A stretch of DNA of 64,000 nucleotides from Phragmitibacter sp965284365 (GCA_965284365.1 OZ260079.1:3906001-3970000); one strand, 5' to 3'; counted from the stretch's first letter, positions 51,444-60,721 are shown. The notes: generated from the letters alone by a model not told the origin. Translations and numbers: made by a program.

Positions 51444-54083
51444 CTAAGGGACTTGCTTGGCGCGTTGGAGTTTTTCGATTTCGTCGAGCTTGAATCGGAT
51501 GCTGATGACGGACTGTTTTTCGGGGCCTTCGCGGTATTTGATGTAGGTGGTGGCGGCGAAGGTGCCGTCGGGGAGGAGTTCGAGGCCGGGGTACCCGCAG
51601 TCGCCGCCGGCGTAGCTGTGGGCGAGTTTGATTTTGTACTCGCCTTGTTTGCCCTGGATGATGTCTTCATAGGTGCCGACCCAGGCAACAAAGTGCGTGC
51701 GGGTAGGGCTGCCTTTGCCTGTGTCACGGAAGCAGATTACGAGGCGGCCATCGGGGGTGGCTTTCGCGACATGGCGGTCGCCTTGAAGGGCAACTGGCAG
51801 TGGCTTCGGCTGGGACCAAGTGTGTCCTTCGTCGTTGCTGGTCATGGAGTAGCCATTAATCTTGCGCGTGTTTTCCCGCATGATGCTGAGCAGTTGTTTG
51901 CCATCGGCAGAGCGGATGAGCCAAGGTTCGCAGGGCTTCTGCTCGCCGAGGTCAAGGATGATGCGGAACGGAGACCAGGTCAGACCGCCATCGATGGACT
52001 CGCTTTGAGCGATGATGTTGGAAGTGCGGTCCTTGGTTTCACCAGGGCGGCGGATGTTGGTCTGGGCGAGGAGCTTTTTGCCGTCTTCGATAGGGATGAT
52101 GGTGCAGAAAGGCATGACGCATTCAAGGCCATTGCTTTTCATGGGGGACCAAGTCTTGCCGTCATCTTCGGAGACGGATTGCTGCATCAACTTGTCTTTG
52201 CCCTGACCGGCGAAGACAAAGAGGCGTGACCTTCCCTGAGGATCGGTGAGGCGATAGATGGAGGGGCAGTTCTTCACTTCTTTCCAGTTCTCCGGCGTGG
52301 GCAGGAGTTCACTCCAGGTCTTGCCGCCGTCGTTGCTGCGCTTCATCGGCCCTGCAAAACCACCGTGGCCCAGGGTCCAAACGGCAAACATCGTTTTGCC
52401 ATCGGGCAGCAACGCGGTGGTGGGATGGCCCTGATAAATTTCATCGGTGCCCTGGGCGATCACGACGCGACGGGATTCGTCATTGGACAAGTCGATGATG
52501 GCGAGGGGGCGCTCGGGGCCGAGGCCATGGGGGAAGTCGTCCGTGCGAAAAGGGGAAGCGGGCAGGCCCGGGCCGTTATAGAGATTGCCATCGGGATTGC
52601 TGGCCCAGGAGTAGCGGACGGCGACGGGTTCAGCGATGTCCGGGCTGGAGACGAGAACGGTGTCCCCATCGATGCGGGCTTGGGCGGCTTTCCATTTTTG
52701 ATCAGCGCCGCTGATGAGGAAGCCTTTGAGGCCGCTGCCGCCTTTGGCCTGCAAGCCGCCATCAGTGTCTGTGAAGGAAAGAGCGATCTCCTTTCCTTTG
52801 ATGGATTGGCTTTTGAAGAGAGGGCCAGAGGCTGCGGGGACTTGTTGGTCGTACACAGTGCGGAGCGCCCACCAGGAAAGACGTTTGCCTACATCCAGTT
52901 TATTTTTGGGATGATTGTCAGTGGGTTCACCGATGTCCACGGTTACTGCCATGCCGGTCTTTGGCACACTGAGTGATTTGAACATGGCTTCGCGGACGAG
53001 AGGGCGGTAGTCAACGCGATCGAGGTTTGGCAACTGGACCCAGGCAAAGGGGAAGTCATCGTTCCAGCGGGCGCGCCAGTCGGCGATGAGCATGGGAAGC
53101 TGCTCTTTGTAGAGCAACGCTTTCTCTTCAGTGGCGGTGTTGTGCTCGCCCTGATACCAGATGGCGCCGCGCATGGCATAGGGAATTAATGGGGCGATCA
53201 TGCCATTGAAGAGGTTCGCAGGATGATTTGGGCTTTCGCTGGGCCGACCACCAGTGGGTCTTGGCTTGGCAGGCAGAGGCGTGGTGCCAGCGGCTTTGGC
53301 GGCAGCGACTTTGGCCTTCCAAGCGGCGATTTCTTTGTCCGCAGCTTCCTTGGCCTTGATGGGATCGTAAGCGGCTTCGTTGCGCTTCCAGAGATCGAGA
53401 TTAGTTTTGAGTTCAACGTTTTTGAGTTGAGGAGGCTCACTTGTCCAAGCGGCAATGTCGGTTCCGCCGACGGAAGAATTAATGAGGCCGACGGGCACGT
53501 TCAGTTTTTCGTGGAGGTACTTCCCGAAGAAGTAGGCGACGGCGGAGAAGGTCTGGACGGACTGCGGGGTGCAGACGACCCACACGCCTTTGCATTCCTC
53601 CTGTGGCGTGCGGCTGGGGCGGCGCTCCACAGTGAACATGCGGAGGGTGGGGATATTGGCGGCGTCAGTTTCGGCTTGAGGTGGGACGCTGCGGGCGAAC
53701 TGGAAGGCCATGTTTGACTGGCCAGAGGCAAGCCAGACTTCACCGATGAGGACGTCCTGGATGGTAATGGTGAGACTACCTGGGCTGCTGCTTTGGACAG
53801 TGAGGGTTTGAGGATATGAGGTGGTTTTGAATTGATCGAAGGCGGTCTTCCATTTGCCATCGACGCCGGTTTTGACTGTTTTGGTTTGTGAGGCGAGTTT
53901 GAGCGTGATTTCTTCACCGGGGCTGGCCCAGCCCCAGACGGGGACGTGGCGGCCGTTCTGGATGACCATGTGGTCGGAGAAGAGAGAAGGGAGGCGGACT
54001 TCGGCGTGGAGGAGGGTGGTGGAGAGGGACGCGAAGGTGGCCACCAGAGTGAAGAGAAAGTGGCGCGAGGATGGGCGAGTCAT
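51444..54083 (-). CDS. Secreted sialate O-acetylesterase fused to sialidase-like propeller
   Basis: 879 residues. A signal peptide (about 1-27) precedes a sialate O-acetylesterase (about 30-510): GEVWLASGQSNMAFQFARSV carries the nucleophile Ser, VGLINSSVGGTDIAAW is block II, GAIWYQGEHN block III, and a C-terminal GEPTDNHPKNKLDVG supplies the His. From about 515 a BNR propeller with Asp boxes (RSNDGGKTWSE, SEDDGKTWSP, SIDGGLTWSP, SNDEGHTWSQ) fills the rest. So acetyl groups are likely removed from sialic acid and the sugar cut or bound by one secreted protein. The domain order is opposite to that of the 9895 gene. Insertion KAKEAADKEIAAWKAKVAAA in the esterase is a charged helix. Last gene of the sialidase cluster, transcribed leftward. 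Confidence 0.87.
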   Translation of the reverse strand: MTRPSSRHFLFTLVATFASLSTTLLHAEVRLPSLFSDHMVIQNGRHVPVWGWASPGEEITLKLASQTKTVKTGVDGKWKTAFDQFKTTSYPQTLTVQSSSPGSLTITIQDVLIGEVWLASGQSNMAFQFARSVPPQAETDAANIPTLRMFTVERRPSRTPQEECKGVWVVCTPQSVQTFSAVAYFFGKYLHEKLNVPVGLINSSVGGTDIAAWTSEPPQLKNVELKTNLDLWKRNEAAYDPIKAKEAADKEIAAWKAKVAAAKAAGTTPLPAKPRPTGGRPSESPNHPANLFNGMIAPLIPYAMRGAIWYQGEHNTATEEKALLYKEQLPMLIADWRARWNDDFPFAWVQLPNLDRVDYRPLVREAMFKSLSVPKTGMAVTVDIGEPTDNHPKNKLDVGKRLSWWALRTVYDQQVPAASGPLFKSQSIKGKEIALSFTDTDGGLQAKGGSGLKGFLISGADQKWKAAQARIDGDTVLVSSPDIAEPVAVRYSWASNPDGNLYNGPGLPASPFRTDDFPHGLGPERPLAIIDLSNDESRRVVIAQGTDEIYQGHPTTALLPDGKTMFAVWTLGHGGFAGPMKRSNDGGKTWSELLPTPENWKEVKNCPSIYRLTDPQGRSRLFVFAGQGKDKLMQQSVSEDDGKTWSPMKSNGLECVMPFCTIIPIEDGKKLLAQTNIRRPGETKDRTSNIIAQSESIDGGLTWSPFRIILDLGEQKPCEPWLIRSADGKQLLSIMRENTRKINGYSMTSNDEGHTWSQPKPLPVALQGDRHVAKATPDGRLVICFRDTGKGSPTRTHFVAWVGTYEDIIQGKQGEYKIKLAHSYAGGDCGYPGLELLPDGTFAATTYIKYREGPEKQSVISIRFKLDEIEKLQRAKQVP

Positions 54084-54159
54084 GGGTCGATGGGAGAGAA
54101 GTGGCCGTGAGTGACTGAGTTTGCCTGTGAATTAGGTGAGTGACCATGTCAGGAGTTTG

Positions 54160-54240
54160 CCTGCTCCGCGCCGCGTCGGAGCAAGCTCCTCCAACCGAGC
54201 GGTGGCAAGCCACCGCACTCCGTTGGGGCGTGGGAAGGAG
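54160..54240. repeat. REP-like palindromes downstream of the FAD oxidoreductase
   Basis: Two hairpins with a CAAG centre stand side by side: GGAGC-AA-GCTCC (54179-54190) and GCGGTGGC-AA-GCCACCGC (54200-54217). They fill the spacer between two genes transcribed in the same direction. Confidence 0.6.
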
Positions 54241-54246
54241 CTATTT

Positions 54247-55887
54247 TCACGGCATCTTAACGACGGAGAGATCGAGAACTTGCTTTTGAGCGAGGAGGCG
54301 GGCGCGCAGTTGGTCGTAGGGAACTTTTTGGACGGGGGTGTCGAGGGTGGCGGCGAGGGCGGCAGCGATGCCGGTGCTCTGGCCGATGACGATCCAGGTG
54401 GGCTCTACACGGATGGAACTCATGACGACGTGGGAGCAGGAGATGCAGACGGGCACGAGAAGGTTGTCGCATTCCTTTTCCAACGGAGTGGTGCTGCGAT
54501 AGGGGACCTGGTGAGGCTGGCCGATCTTGCGACCGACGACGTGACGGGGGAAGATCGTGCCTTCATTGACGAAGCCGCCATCGCTGGTGGGGATGCGCTG
54601 GCAGTCGTGGGAGTCGATGGGGAATGAACTGATCGCGATGGAGTCGGGTTTGTCGACCTTTTGGAGAACGTCAGCCTGAGTCATGAAATAAGCGCCTTTC
54701 ATGCGGCGGGCTTCGCGGATGTAGAGCACGGGAGGCCAGTTTTCGGTGGAGGCGAATTCGTCTTTGCACAGGCCGAGGGCTAGAATCTCGTCACGATGCT
54801 TCGCGGGAACGCTGGGGTCAGTGGCCAGGAAGTGTAAGAGGCCGAGGGTATAGTCTTTGTGCTGCTGCCAGATTTTCTGACGGGTGGCTTCATCTGCCTC
54901 CGGCCAGGCATCGCTAGCACCAACGAGGCCGAGTGAGATTTGGCCGCCAATGCTGTTGTTCACATCGATCTTGCCATTGGGCAGCTTGTAGAAGTCCATG
55001 AGCTGGCGGGCTTCGGGGTATTTCTGAAAGTAGCGTTTCACCAACTCAAACTGGGCAGGGTCATAGTTGGCGGGCTTGGGGAAAGGGACTTTGTTTTCGG
55101 CTTTGTCCGTGACGCAGAGGCGGAAGCTGTAGACCATGATGTGACCATCGGCCTGAGTGGGATCGCCTGCGGTGGGAGCGGTGATGAGTGGGAGGATCTT
55201 GCCCTGGGCATCGACAGGGGAGACAGCCATGGGCTTCTTGGGATACTGATGTCCGGCGAGTGACTCCTGATAAAGGTGTGCGGGTTCGCGGCCAAGCGTG
55301 TAGGAGACACCGGCCTTCGCCATGAGGTCGCCTTCATAGGTGCCATCGATGAAGACGCGGGCCTGATGGAGGCCATCTGTGGTGCGGATCTGGCGGATGC
55401 GGGCGCCGTCTTTGGTGACTTCCTTGAGGGATTGCCCGGTGATAACGGTAACTCCAGCTTCCTTCAGCAGGTCGTGGAAGATGTTTTCCGCGACATGCGG
55501 TTCATTCATCCAATGCTTCTGGTCTTTGTCTGCGACTTTATACGGCAGCTCAATGCCTTTGGATTGATAGTGCTTCTCGACGCGGAGGTAAAACTCCTCA
55601 AAGACACCGCCGAGGGCTTCGCGGGCGGTCTGATTTGAATCGCTGAAACTGAGGCCGCTGCTCATCATGGCTCCGATGATTTGCATCGGCTCAAGGAGGA
55701 CGGTCTTTTTGCCCTCACGGGCGGCGCCTATGGCAGCCGCGACACCGGCGGGGGTGGCGCCGTAGACGCAGACGTCGGAGGAAGTTGCGTGTTGGGAATT
55801 GTCAGGGGTGGCTTGAGCAGAAAGAGATGACGCGAAGGGAAGAATGAGGGCGGTGGCGGCTAGGAGGAGTGTGCGGAGTCGGATCAT
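54247..55887 (-). CDS. Secreted FAD-dependent oxidoreductase
   Basis: 546 residues from MIRLRTLLLAATALILPFAS, which provides an N-terminal export signal. Residues 41-70 are the FAD-binding Rossmann turn: DVCVYGATPAGVAAAIGAA, with GxTPAG in place of GxGxxG, as in the FAD_oxidored family. IGAMMSSGLSFSD is the next typical loop, and the conserved VFIDGTYEGDLMAKAGVSYT is seen at about 180. The C-terminal part includes HVVMSSIRVEPTWIVIGQSTGIAAALA, a second FAD contact. Members are secreted, often clustered with polysaccharide-degrading genes, but their substrates are mostly unknown. The frame is open upstream to 55980 without a signal peptide, so the inner ATG is chosen. It lies between two sialidase-type genes. 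Confidence 0.85.
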   Translation of the reverse strand: MIRLRTLLLAATALILPFASSLSAQATPDNSQHATSSDVCVYGATPAGVAAAIGAAREGKKTVLLEPMQIIGAMMSSGLSFSDSNQTAREALGGVFEEFYLRVEKHYQSKGIELPYKVADKDQKHWMNEPHVAENIFHDLLKEAGVTVITGQSLKEVTKDGARIRQIRTTDGLHQARVFIDGTYEGDLMAKAGVSYTLGREPAHLYQESLAGHQYPKKPMAVSPVDAQGKILPLITAPTAGDPTQADGHIMVYSFRLCVTDKAENKVPFPKPANYDPAQFELVKRYFQKYPEARQLMDFYKLPNGKIDVNNSIGGQISLGLVGASDAWPEADEATRQKIWQQHKDYTLGLLHFLATDPSVPAKHRDEILALGLCKDEFASTENWPPVLYIREARRMKGAYFMTQADVLQKVDKPDSIAISSFPIDSHDCQRIPTSDGGFVNEGTIFPRHVVGRKIGQPHQVPYRSTTPLEKECDNLLVPVCISCSHVVMSSIRVEPTWIVIGQSTGIAAALAATLDTPVQKVPYDQLRARLLAQKQVLDLSVVKMP

Positions 55888-56036
55888 GGCGTGGCGTATC
55901 GAGGCGTGAGAGAGTGATACGTTGGATGAGGAGGAATTTCTTTGTGCGGATTGCGGTCGGGTACGGGGCAAAAAAATCAAATGCGTTTAAGGGCTATGAA
56001 GCGTGTTGCGCTAGGTGTAACGTGCGGGGGCTTGCC

Positions 56037-56058
56037 GGACGAGTTTGGAAACTCGTCC
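56037..56058. repeat. REP-like hairpin GGACGAGTTT/AAACTCGTCC
   Basis: A perfect inverted repeat of two 10-base arms around GG, in the 280-base spacer between the FAD oxidoreductase and the sialidase at 56168. It lies on the promoter side of the oxidoreductase gene and the 3' side of the sialidase gene. Confidence 0.65.
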
Positions 56059-56167
56059 TACGTGCGTCCGGGATGTTCTCCCCCTGTGGAATCAGTCACA
56101 GACTGCGTTCGGCAAGCAAGTGGACTTAGAAAAGGTCACTCGTGGGCTTGGAGGGGACTGGTCTTAT

Positions 56168-57421
56168 TCATTTCGCGGGCATGGACTCGCGGCCATAGGT
56201 GAGCCAGTTCAGGTCGAAGCGGACCATGTGGACTTCGTCCCAATAGTTGACAGTGCCTTTGGCTCCGCGCTCGTAGAGGATGCCGATGGTCTTGTCTGGA
56301 AAGACGACGATGTCTGAGTAGGAAGATGGGTGAGGCCAGATGGTGCGGCCGGTGGACCAGGACTGGCCTTCATCTTCGCTGAGACGGACGGTAAGATTGT
56401 AGCGGCCATAGGGATGCTCAGCCTGACGGAAGGGAGAGGAAGGGCTACAGAAAAGGAGGCGGTTTTTATCGTCAGTAGAGGCCAGCGTAAAACGCGCGGT
56501 GCTGCCGTGGCAGCGCGGGGTGATGAGTTCCTCCAGGCGGGTGATCGGGGCCCAGGTTTCGCCACCGTCTTTGCTGATGGAGGTTAAGTGACGAAGATTG
56601 TCAGGTGAGTCCTTGGCGCTTTCATTGCGGGAGATGACGCGGATGCTTCCGTCGGCGAGTTCCACGAACTGGCACTCGCTGGTGTCCTGGCCAATGGTGC
56701 CGCCGAGCTTCCAGGTCTGGCCGTGATCGTCGCTGTAGAAGGCATGAGCGAAACTGCGCAGGCGGCCTTTGCCTGTGTCCTCACGGTGGCGGGCTGGCAC
56801 GATGAGGCGGCCTGCCTTCGGGCCGGAAGAGAGTTGCACCATGGCATTGCCGGGGCCGATGCCGTAACGCTGGTCCCAGTCTTTCTCCCACATCGCCATG
56901 CGGCCCTTGGGATTCTCGGGTTCTTCGTCAGTGTCCTTAACTTTGGCTTTGAGTTGGTCCCATTCGGGTTTCGTGACTTGTTCGTGGATGGAGACGGGGC
57001 CCTGCCAGGTGAGGCCGTGGTCGGTGCTGGTCAAGTGGACGAAGCGCTTTTTGTCCTTCAGGAAGAAGAGGAAGAGTTTGCCTGTGGTCTGGTCGAGGCC
57101 AACGGTGATGTCAGTGCAGACGCGCTTTTCGTCGTCGAAGATGACTTGTTCCTCGCTCCAGGTGCGGCCTTGATCCTGGCTGCGTTTGCAGACGATATCG
57201 TGATTGCCGATGTCCCCAGGGCCGTCGTTGCGTTTTTCGGCGATGGCGAGGAGGTCGCCGTTGGCAGCGAGGATGAGACTGGGGATGCGGTAGTTCGGTT
57301 TGTTGTTTGGGGTGAGAGGGTAGACGAGGGAGGTTTCGTAGAGGGGCGCGGCGGCGAAGCCGCTTGCTGTTAAACCTAACAATCCTAGGAAGCTAAATAA
57401 TGCGAGAGAGGTGGGTTTCAT
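56168..57421 (-). CDS. Secreted sialidase (GH33)
   Basis: 417 residues from MKPTSLALFSFLGLLG (signal peptide, cleaved near SGFAAAP). Canonical exo-alpha-sialidase: the NYRIPSLI arginine motif opens the catalytic site, five Asp boxes mark the six-bladed propeller (SQDQGRTWSE, STDHGLTWQG, SDDHGQTWKL, SKDGGETWAP, SEDEGQSWST), NGDLLAIAEKRND holds the acid Asp region and SYSDIVVFPDKTIGILYERG supplies the Tyr-Glu pair. It should release terminal sialic acid from glycans outside the cytoplasm. The longer open frame from 57493 has no signal at its start, so the inner ATG is used. A second sialidase lies upstream. Confidence 0.93.
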   Translation of the reverse strand: MKPTSLALFSFLGLLGLTASGFAAAPLYETSLVYPLTPNNKPNYRIPSLILAANGDLLAIAEKRNDGPGDIGNHDIVCKRSQDQGRTWSEEQVIFDDEKRVCTDITVGLDQTTGKLFLFFLKDKKRFVHLTSTDHGLTWQGPVSIHEQVTKPEWDQLKAKVKDTDEEPENPKGRMAMWEKDWDQRYGIGPGNAMVQLSSGPKAGRLIVPARHREDTGKGRLRSFAHAFYSDDHGQTWKLGGTIGQDTSECQFVELADGSIRVISRNESAKDSPDNLRHLTSISKDGGETWAPITRLEELITPRCHGSTARFTLASTDDKNRLLFCSPSSPFRQAEHPYGRYNLTVRLSEDEGQSWSTGRTIWPHPSSYSDIVVFPDKTIGILYERGAKGTVNYWDEVHMVRFDLNWLTYGRESMPAK

Positions 57422-57424
57422 TGG

Positions 57425-57567
57425 GTTTTCACCGCGAAGACGCGAAGGCGCGAAGGTTTGTGAGGATTGAAGAAAGATGTATCGGAGCGGCAATGCATGG
57501 CTAGAAGAGAGAGTGATGAAGTGCTAGAACTTCAACTCTTCCATTCTTCGCGCCTTCGCGGTAAAAC
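57425..57567. repeat. Inverted-repeat element between the two sialidase genes
   Basis: The motif GTTTTCACCGCGAAGACGCG (57425 onward, ending CGAAGGCGCGAAG at 57455) is matched in inverse orientation at 57546-57567 (CTTCGCGCCTTCGCGGTAAA with C). The pair frames about 90 bases. The core ACCGCGAAGGCGCGAAG is a repeat type I have met scattered in genomes, suggestive of a RAYT-mobilised or other small palindromic element. Confidence 0.6.
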
Positions 57568-57591
57568 TGAAGCGCCGCCAACGTGCGAGTG

Positions 57592-58824
57592 TCACTTTTT
57601 CTCCGCAGGCAGAGCGTCGGCCCCTTCGGTGAGCCATTCGAGATTGAAGCGGGCGAGGGTGAGATGGGCGCCAGCGAAGCTGGGTTTATCTCCGCGGCCG
57701 TAGAAGCAGAGGATGGTGCCGTCCTGAGCGACGGCGATGTCGCTATAAGCACTCCAGCCGGGGTCGATGACCTTGCTGACCTGCCAGGTCTGGCCTTCGT
57801 CGTAGCTTAGCTTTACGGTCATGTTCCGGCGGTCGCGGTTTTTGCCGGGTTCCTGTTTGCCGTCTGCACGCAAGAGATTGTTAGGATTGGAGAAGAGAAT
57901 GCGATTTTTGTCCGAGCTTTCTTTAGTAGACATGCGGATGATGCTGCCCATGCAGATGGATTCGAGAAGAGCCTCTTCGAACTTCGGCTCACTCCAGCCG
58001 GTGGCGCCGTCTTTGCTGGTGGTGGTGATGCGGCGATGATGCTTTGATTCGCTGCGGACATTCAACATGACACTGCTGTCAGCGAGTTCGATGGCGATGG
58101 TTTCATTGGGATTGATCCAGGTATCTGTGCAAGGGACGGCGATCTCGCTGGCCTGCCAGGTCTTGCCATCGTCGTCGCTATAAATGGTGGCGGTGACAGA
58201 AGGGCGGTGGGCATTGCCACCGGTGCCGGTGGAAAGCCAGACGGGCACAAGCAGACGTCCGGACTTCAATTGAATGCCATGGTCGGGGCCGGTGGCGAGG
58301 ACCTTCCAGTCATAAGCAGGCCGGAACTTTTCAAAAGTGCTGGTGATCTCCACCGGCGTGCTCCAGGTGACACCGTCATCGGTGCTGCGCATATAGAAAG
58401 AGCGCATGTATTCGAGGCAGAAGAGGGCATGCACGGTGCCGTCTTTCCCTGCGATGAGGACGGGGTTGTTGTAAGTGACATCGTTCTTGTCCACGTTCTT
58501 GATGAGAAGCGAGAAGGGGTTCTTCTCTTTTGGACCGGGGACATCGCAGATGCTTTGTGGTTGGCTCCAAGTCTTGCCTTGATCCGTGGACCGACGCAGG
58601 AGCACCTTAATGTCATCCCAGTCGCCGCCTTTCTTGCGCGCTTCACACCAGGCGAGTACAGTTCCCTTGGCCGTGACGACAATGCCGGGGATGTGGTAGA
58701 TCTTAAAGCCGAGGGTGTTTTCGGAGAAGAGGTCTTGCTTCTCAATGAAAGGGGGAGCGGCAGATAGCGGCAGGCAGGAGGCCGTGAGCAAGGCCAGGGC
58801 GAGAGGGCGAAGAGTGCGAAGCAT
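57592..58824 (-). CDS. Secreted sialidase-family protein
   Basis: 410 residues with an N-terminal signal peptide (ending CLPLSAAPP). The catalytic-site opening reads KIYHIPGIVVTAKGTVLAWC, with His in place of the Arg of the usual YRIP, which may alter substrate choice or activity. Asp boxes: STDQGKTWSQ, STDDGVTWST, SDDDGKTWQA, SYDEGQTWQV, and one broken unit (SKDGATGWSE). SAYSDIAVAQDGTILCFYGRG gives the Tyr-Ser-Asp and Gly region where sialidases have their C-terminal catalytic Glu and Tyr. A GH33 member in a broad sense or a related exo-glycosidase. Head of the leftward cluster and divergent from the regulator gene. Confidence 0.88.
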   Translation of the reverse strand: MLRTLRPLALALLTASCLPLSAAPPFIEKQDLFSENTLGFKIYHIPGIVVTAKGTVLAWCEARKKGGDWDDIKVLLRRSTDQGKTWSQPQSICDVPGPKEKNPFSLLIKNVDKNDVTYNNPVLIAGKDGTVHALFCLEYMRSFYMRSTDDGVTWSTPVEITSTFEKFRPAYDWKVLATGPDHGIQLKSGRLLVPVWLSTGTGGNAHRPSVTATIYSDDDGKTWQASEIAVPCTDTWINPNETIAIELADSSVMLNVRSESKHHRRITTTSKDGATGWSEPKFEEALLESICMGSIIRMSTKESSDKNRILFSNPNNLLRADGKQEPGKNRDRRNMTVKLSYDEGQTWQVSKVIDPGWSAYSDIAVAQDGTILCFYGRGDKPSFAGAHLTLARFNLEWLTEGADALPAEKK

Positions 58825-58894
58825 GGCGGAGGATGTGAGTGGTAATTGCGTGATTAGTTAGTGGTGAGGGAACGGGCGGCGGGAAGTCTGGCTA

Positions 58895-58917
58895 GCTGGT
58901 TACTTGCATTTACCAGC
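58895..58917. promoter_or_regulatory. Candidate operator between the sialidase cluster and its regulator
   Basis: GCTGGT-N11-ACCAGC is an imperfect 23-base inverted repeat in the 133-base spacer between the divergent sialidase (start 58824) and GntR-LacI regulator (start 58958). Size and symmetry fit a dimeric winged-helix operator. Confidence 0.45.
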
Positions 58918-58957
58918 GGTTCCGTCATGCTGATGTGGTCGCAAGAACTCTTACAAC

Positions 58958-60070
58958 ATGAGTGAATCCGCATCTCCGCACAACACGCCGCGCATACAGC
59001 GCTTTTCTCTGGTCAATGAAGCGGCCAATGCTCTGCGGAAAGCGATTCGCAATGGCACATGGGAAGAGTATCTGCCGGGGGAGAGGTCCTTGTGTGCGCA
59101 GTGGCAAATCAGCCGGCCAACGCTGCGCGCAGCTCTGAATGTGTTGCACCGCGAAAAGGTGATCGCGATCAATCAAGGGAAGCGGACGCGCATCCTGGAG
59201 AAGGGAGCAAAAGCGGGGGCGCAGGTTTTTACGGTAGGATTGCTTAGCCCGGAAACGATGGAGGCCATGCCGCCCTTTGTTCTTGTGTGGGTCGATGAGT
59301 TGAGGGGTCAACTTGCGGCCGCAGGACACTTTCTGCATGTGCAAGTGGGTGGGGCGGCCTTTAGCAAAAGCAAACCGGAGAATGCGCTGGCAGCACTGGT
59401 GGACAGTGTGCCTGCGGCGGCGTGGATTCTTTATCAAACGACCGAGACGATGCAGCGCTGGTTCATGGAGCGGAACATCCCGTGCATGGTGGTGGGATCC
59501 CTCATGGATGGAGTCGATTTGCCTTCGGTGGATCGGGATTATCGGGCGGTGTGCCGTCACGCGGTAGGGGTGCTGACGAATCGGGGGCATCGGAAGATCG
59601 CGCTGCTGATCCAGAATCAGCGCTTTGGGGGAGATCGCGAAAGTGAACAGGGCTTTCAAGAGGGACTGAATGCAGCGACGGCGCGCGGTGTGATGGGCAT
59701 GGTGGCGCGGCATGACAGCACGCGGCGCGGCATCATGGTCCGCCTGGACGAGCTGCTGGCGGCGCGGCCACGGCCGACGGCGCTGCTGGTGGCGAGGTCT
59801 GCCCATGCGCTGACCGCGCTGACTTATCTGCTGCAACGAGGGGTGCGGGTGCCCCAGGACATGGCGATTCTCTGCCGGGATGAAGATAGCTTTTTGGAAC
59901 ATACAGCGCCGCCGGTGGCGCGCTATACTGTGAGCCCGGCGTCATTTGCCAACAGGGTCTTTCGTCTGGTGCTGCACCTGGTGCAGGACGGGCATGTGAA
60001 GGCGGAAGCGGTGCGTATCATGCCGCAGTTCGCGCCGAGGGAATCGCTAAATGAAGCAAAAGCGCGATGA
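58958..60070 (+). CDS. GntR winged-helix / LacI-type sugar-binding hybrid regulator
   Basis: 370 residues. Residues 15-80 are a GntR DNA-binding domain (AANALRKAIRNGTWEEYLPG, ERSLCAQWQISRPTLRAALN, LHREKVIAINQGKRTRI). From about 90 the LacI/periplasmic-binding-protein fold begins (AQVFTVGLLSPETM). GVLTNRGHRKIALLIQNQR and SEQGFQEGLNAA are its typical strands, and VPQDMAILCRDEDSF the last lobe. This is the AraR-like architecture, in which a sugar ligand releases the repressor. Divergent from the sialidase genes, so it is likely their local regulator, sensing a released sugar such as sialic acid or its derivative (inference from position). Confidence 0.9.
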   Translation: MSESASPHNTPRIQRFSLVNEAANALRKAIRNGTWEEYLPGERSLCAQWQISRPTLRAALNVLHREKVIAINQGKRTRILEKGAKAGAQVFTVGLLSPETMEAMPPFVLVWVDELRGQLAAAGHFLHVQVGGAAFSKSKPENALAALVDSVPAAAWILYQTTETMQRWFMERNIPCMVVGSLMDGVDLPSVDRDYRAVCRHAVGVLTNRGHRKIALLIQNQRFGGDRESEQGFQEGLNAATARGVMGMVARHDSTRRGIMVRLDELLAARPRPTALLVARSAHALTALTYLLQRGVRVPQDMAILCRDEDSFLEHTAPPVARYTVSPASFANRVFRLVLHLVQDGHVKAEAVRIMPQFAPRESLNEAKAR

Positions 60071-60118
60071 TGTGTTTGATTTGGCATCGCGCCGTCAGGG
60101 ACGTAAGTAGATAGACAC

Positions 60119-60721
60119 ATGGAACTGGATCTAGAGAACGAGCACGCCGACCGCGCTTATGCGCTGCTGGCATCATTGGTGACACCGCGGCCCATTGCAT
60201 GGGTGACGACCCTGGGGCCGGATGGGGTGGTGAATGCCGCGCCATTTAGCTTTTTTAACGTGCTGGGATCTGACCCGCCGATTGTGGGATTTTGCCCGGG
60301 TGACCGCGAGGATGGGACGCCGAAGGACACCGCCAGAAATGTGCGGCTGCATCATGAGTTCGTGGTGAACCTGGTGGACGAGGGACTGGCTCAGGCCATG
60401 AATGGCACGGCGGCGACATTGCCGTATGGCACGAGTGAACTGGAGGCCGTGGGACTGACGACGGCTGAATCGTCAGTGATCAAGACGCCGCGCATTGCCG
60501 AAGCTCCGGCCAGCCTGGAGTGTGTGGAATGGGGGACTTTGCAAATTGGAGACAACCGGCTCATCATCGGTCTGGTGAAGCGGGTGCATGTGCGAGATGA
60601 ACTGCTTGATGTGGAGACCCTGCGGGTGCGCAGTGAGAAGTTTCAAGTGATCGGACGCATGGCCAGTCCGCATTGGTATTGCCACACAGGGGACCGGTTT
60701 GAGATGCAGCGGCCGAAGTGA
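60119..60721 (+). CDS. Flavin reductase-like FMN-binding protein
   Basis: 200 residues, split-barrel FMN-binding fold. The start ALLASLVTPRPIAWVTTLGPDG, followed by VVNAAPFSFFNVLGSDPPIV, is the flavin reductase domain fingerprint; DGTPKDTARNVRLHHEFVVNLVD continues it. No membrane segment. Probably reduces or carries FMN with NAD(P)H; substrate unknown. It follows the regulator gene by 48 bases on the same strand and may be co-transcribed, although a link to sialic acid metabolism is not evident. Confidence 0.9.
   Translation: MELDLENEHADRAYALLASLVTPRPIAWVTTLGPDGVVNAAPFSFFNVLGSDPPIVGFCPGDREDGTPKDTARNVRLHHEFVVNLVDEGLAQAMNGTAATLPYGTSELEAVGLTTAESSVIKTPRIAEAPASLECVEWGTLQIGDNRLIIGLVKRVHVRDELLDVETLRVRSEKFQVIGRMASPHWYCHTGDRFEMQRPK

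Noticed and set aside
51213..52229. Plus-strand ORF of 338 codons
   Set aside because: Mostly the complement of the esterase-sialidase gene, with a Val/Gly/Asp-rich chance composition and no signal or domain.
58925..59902. Minus-strand ORF of 325 codons
   Set aside because: Antisense to the GntR-LacI regulator; no recognisable domain.
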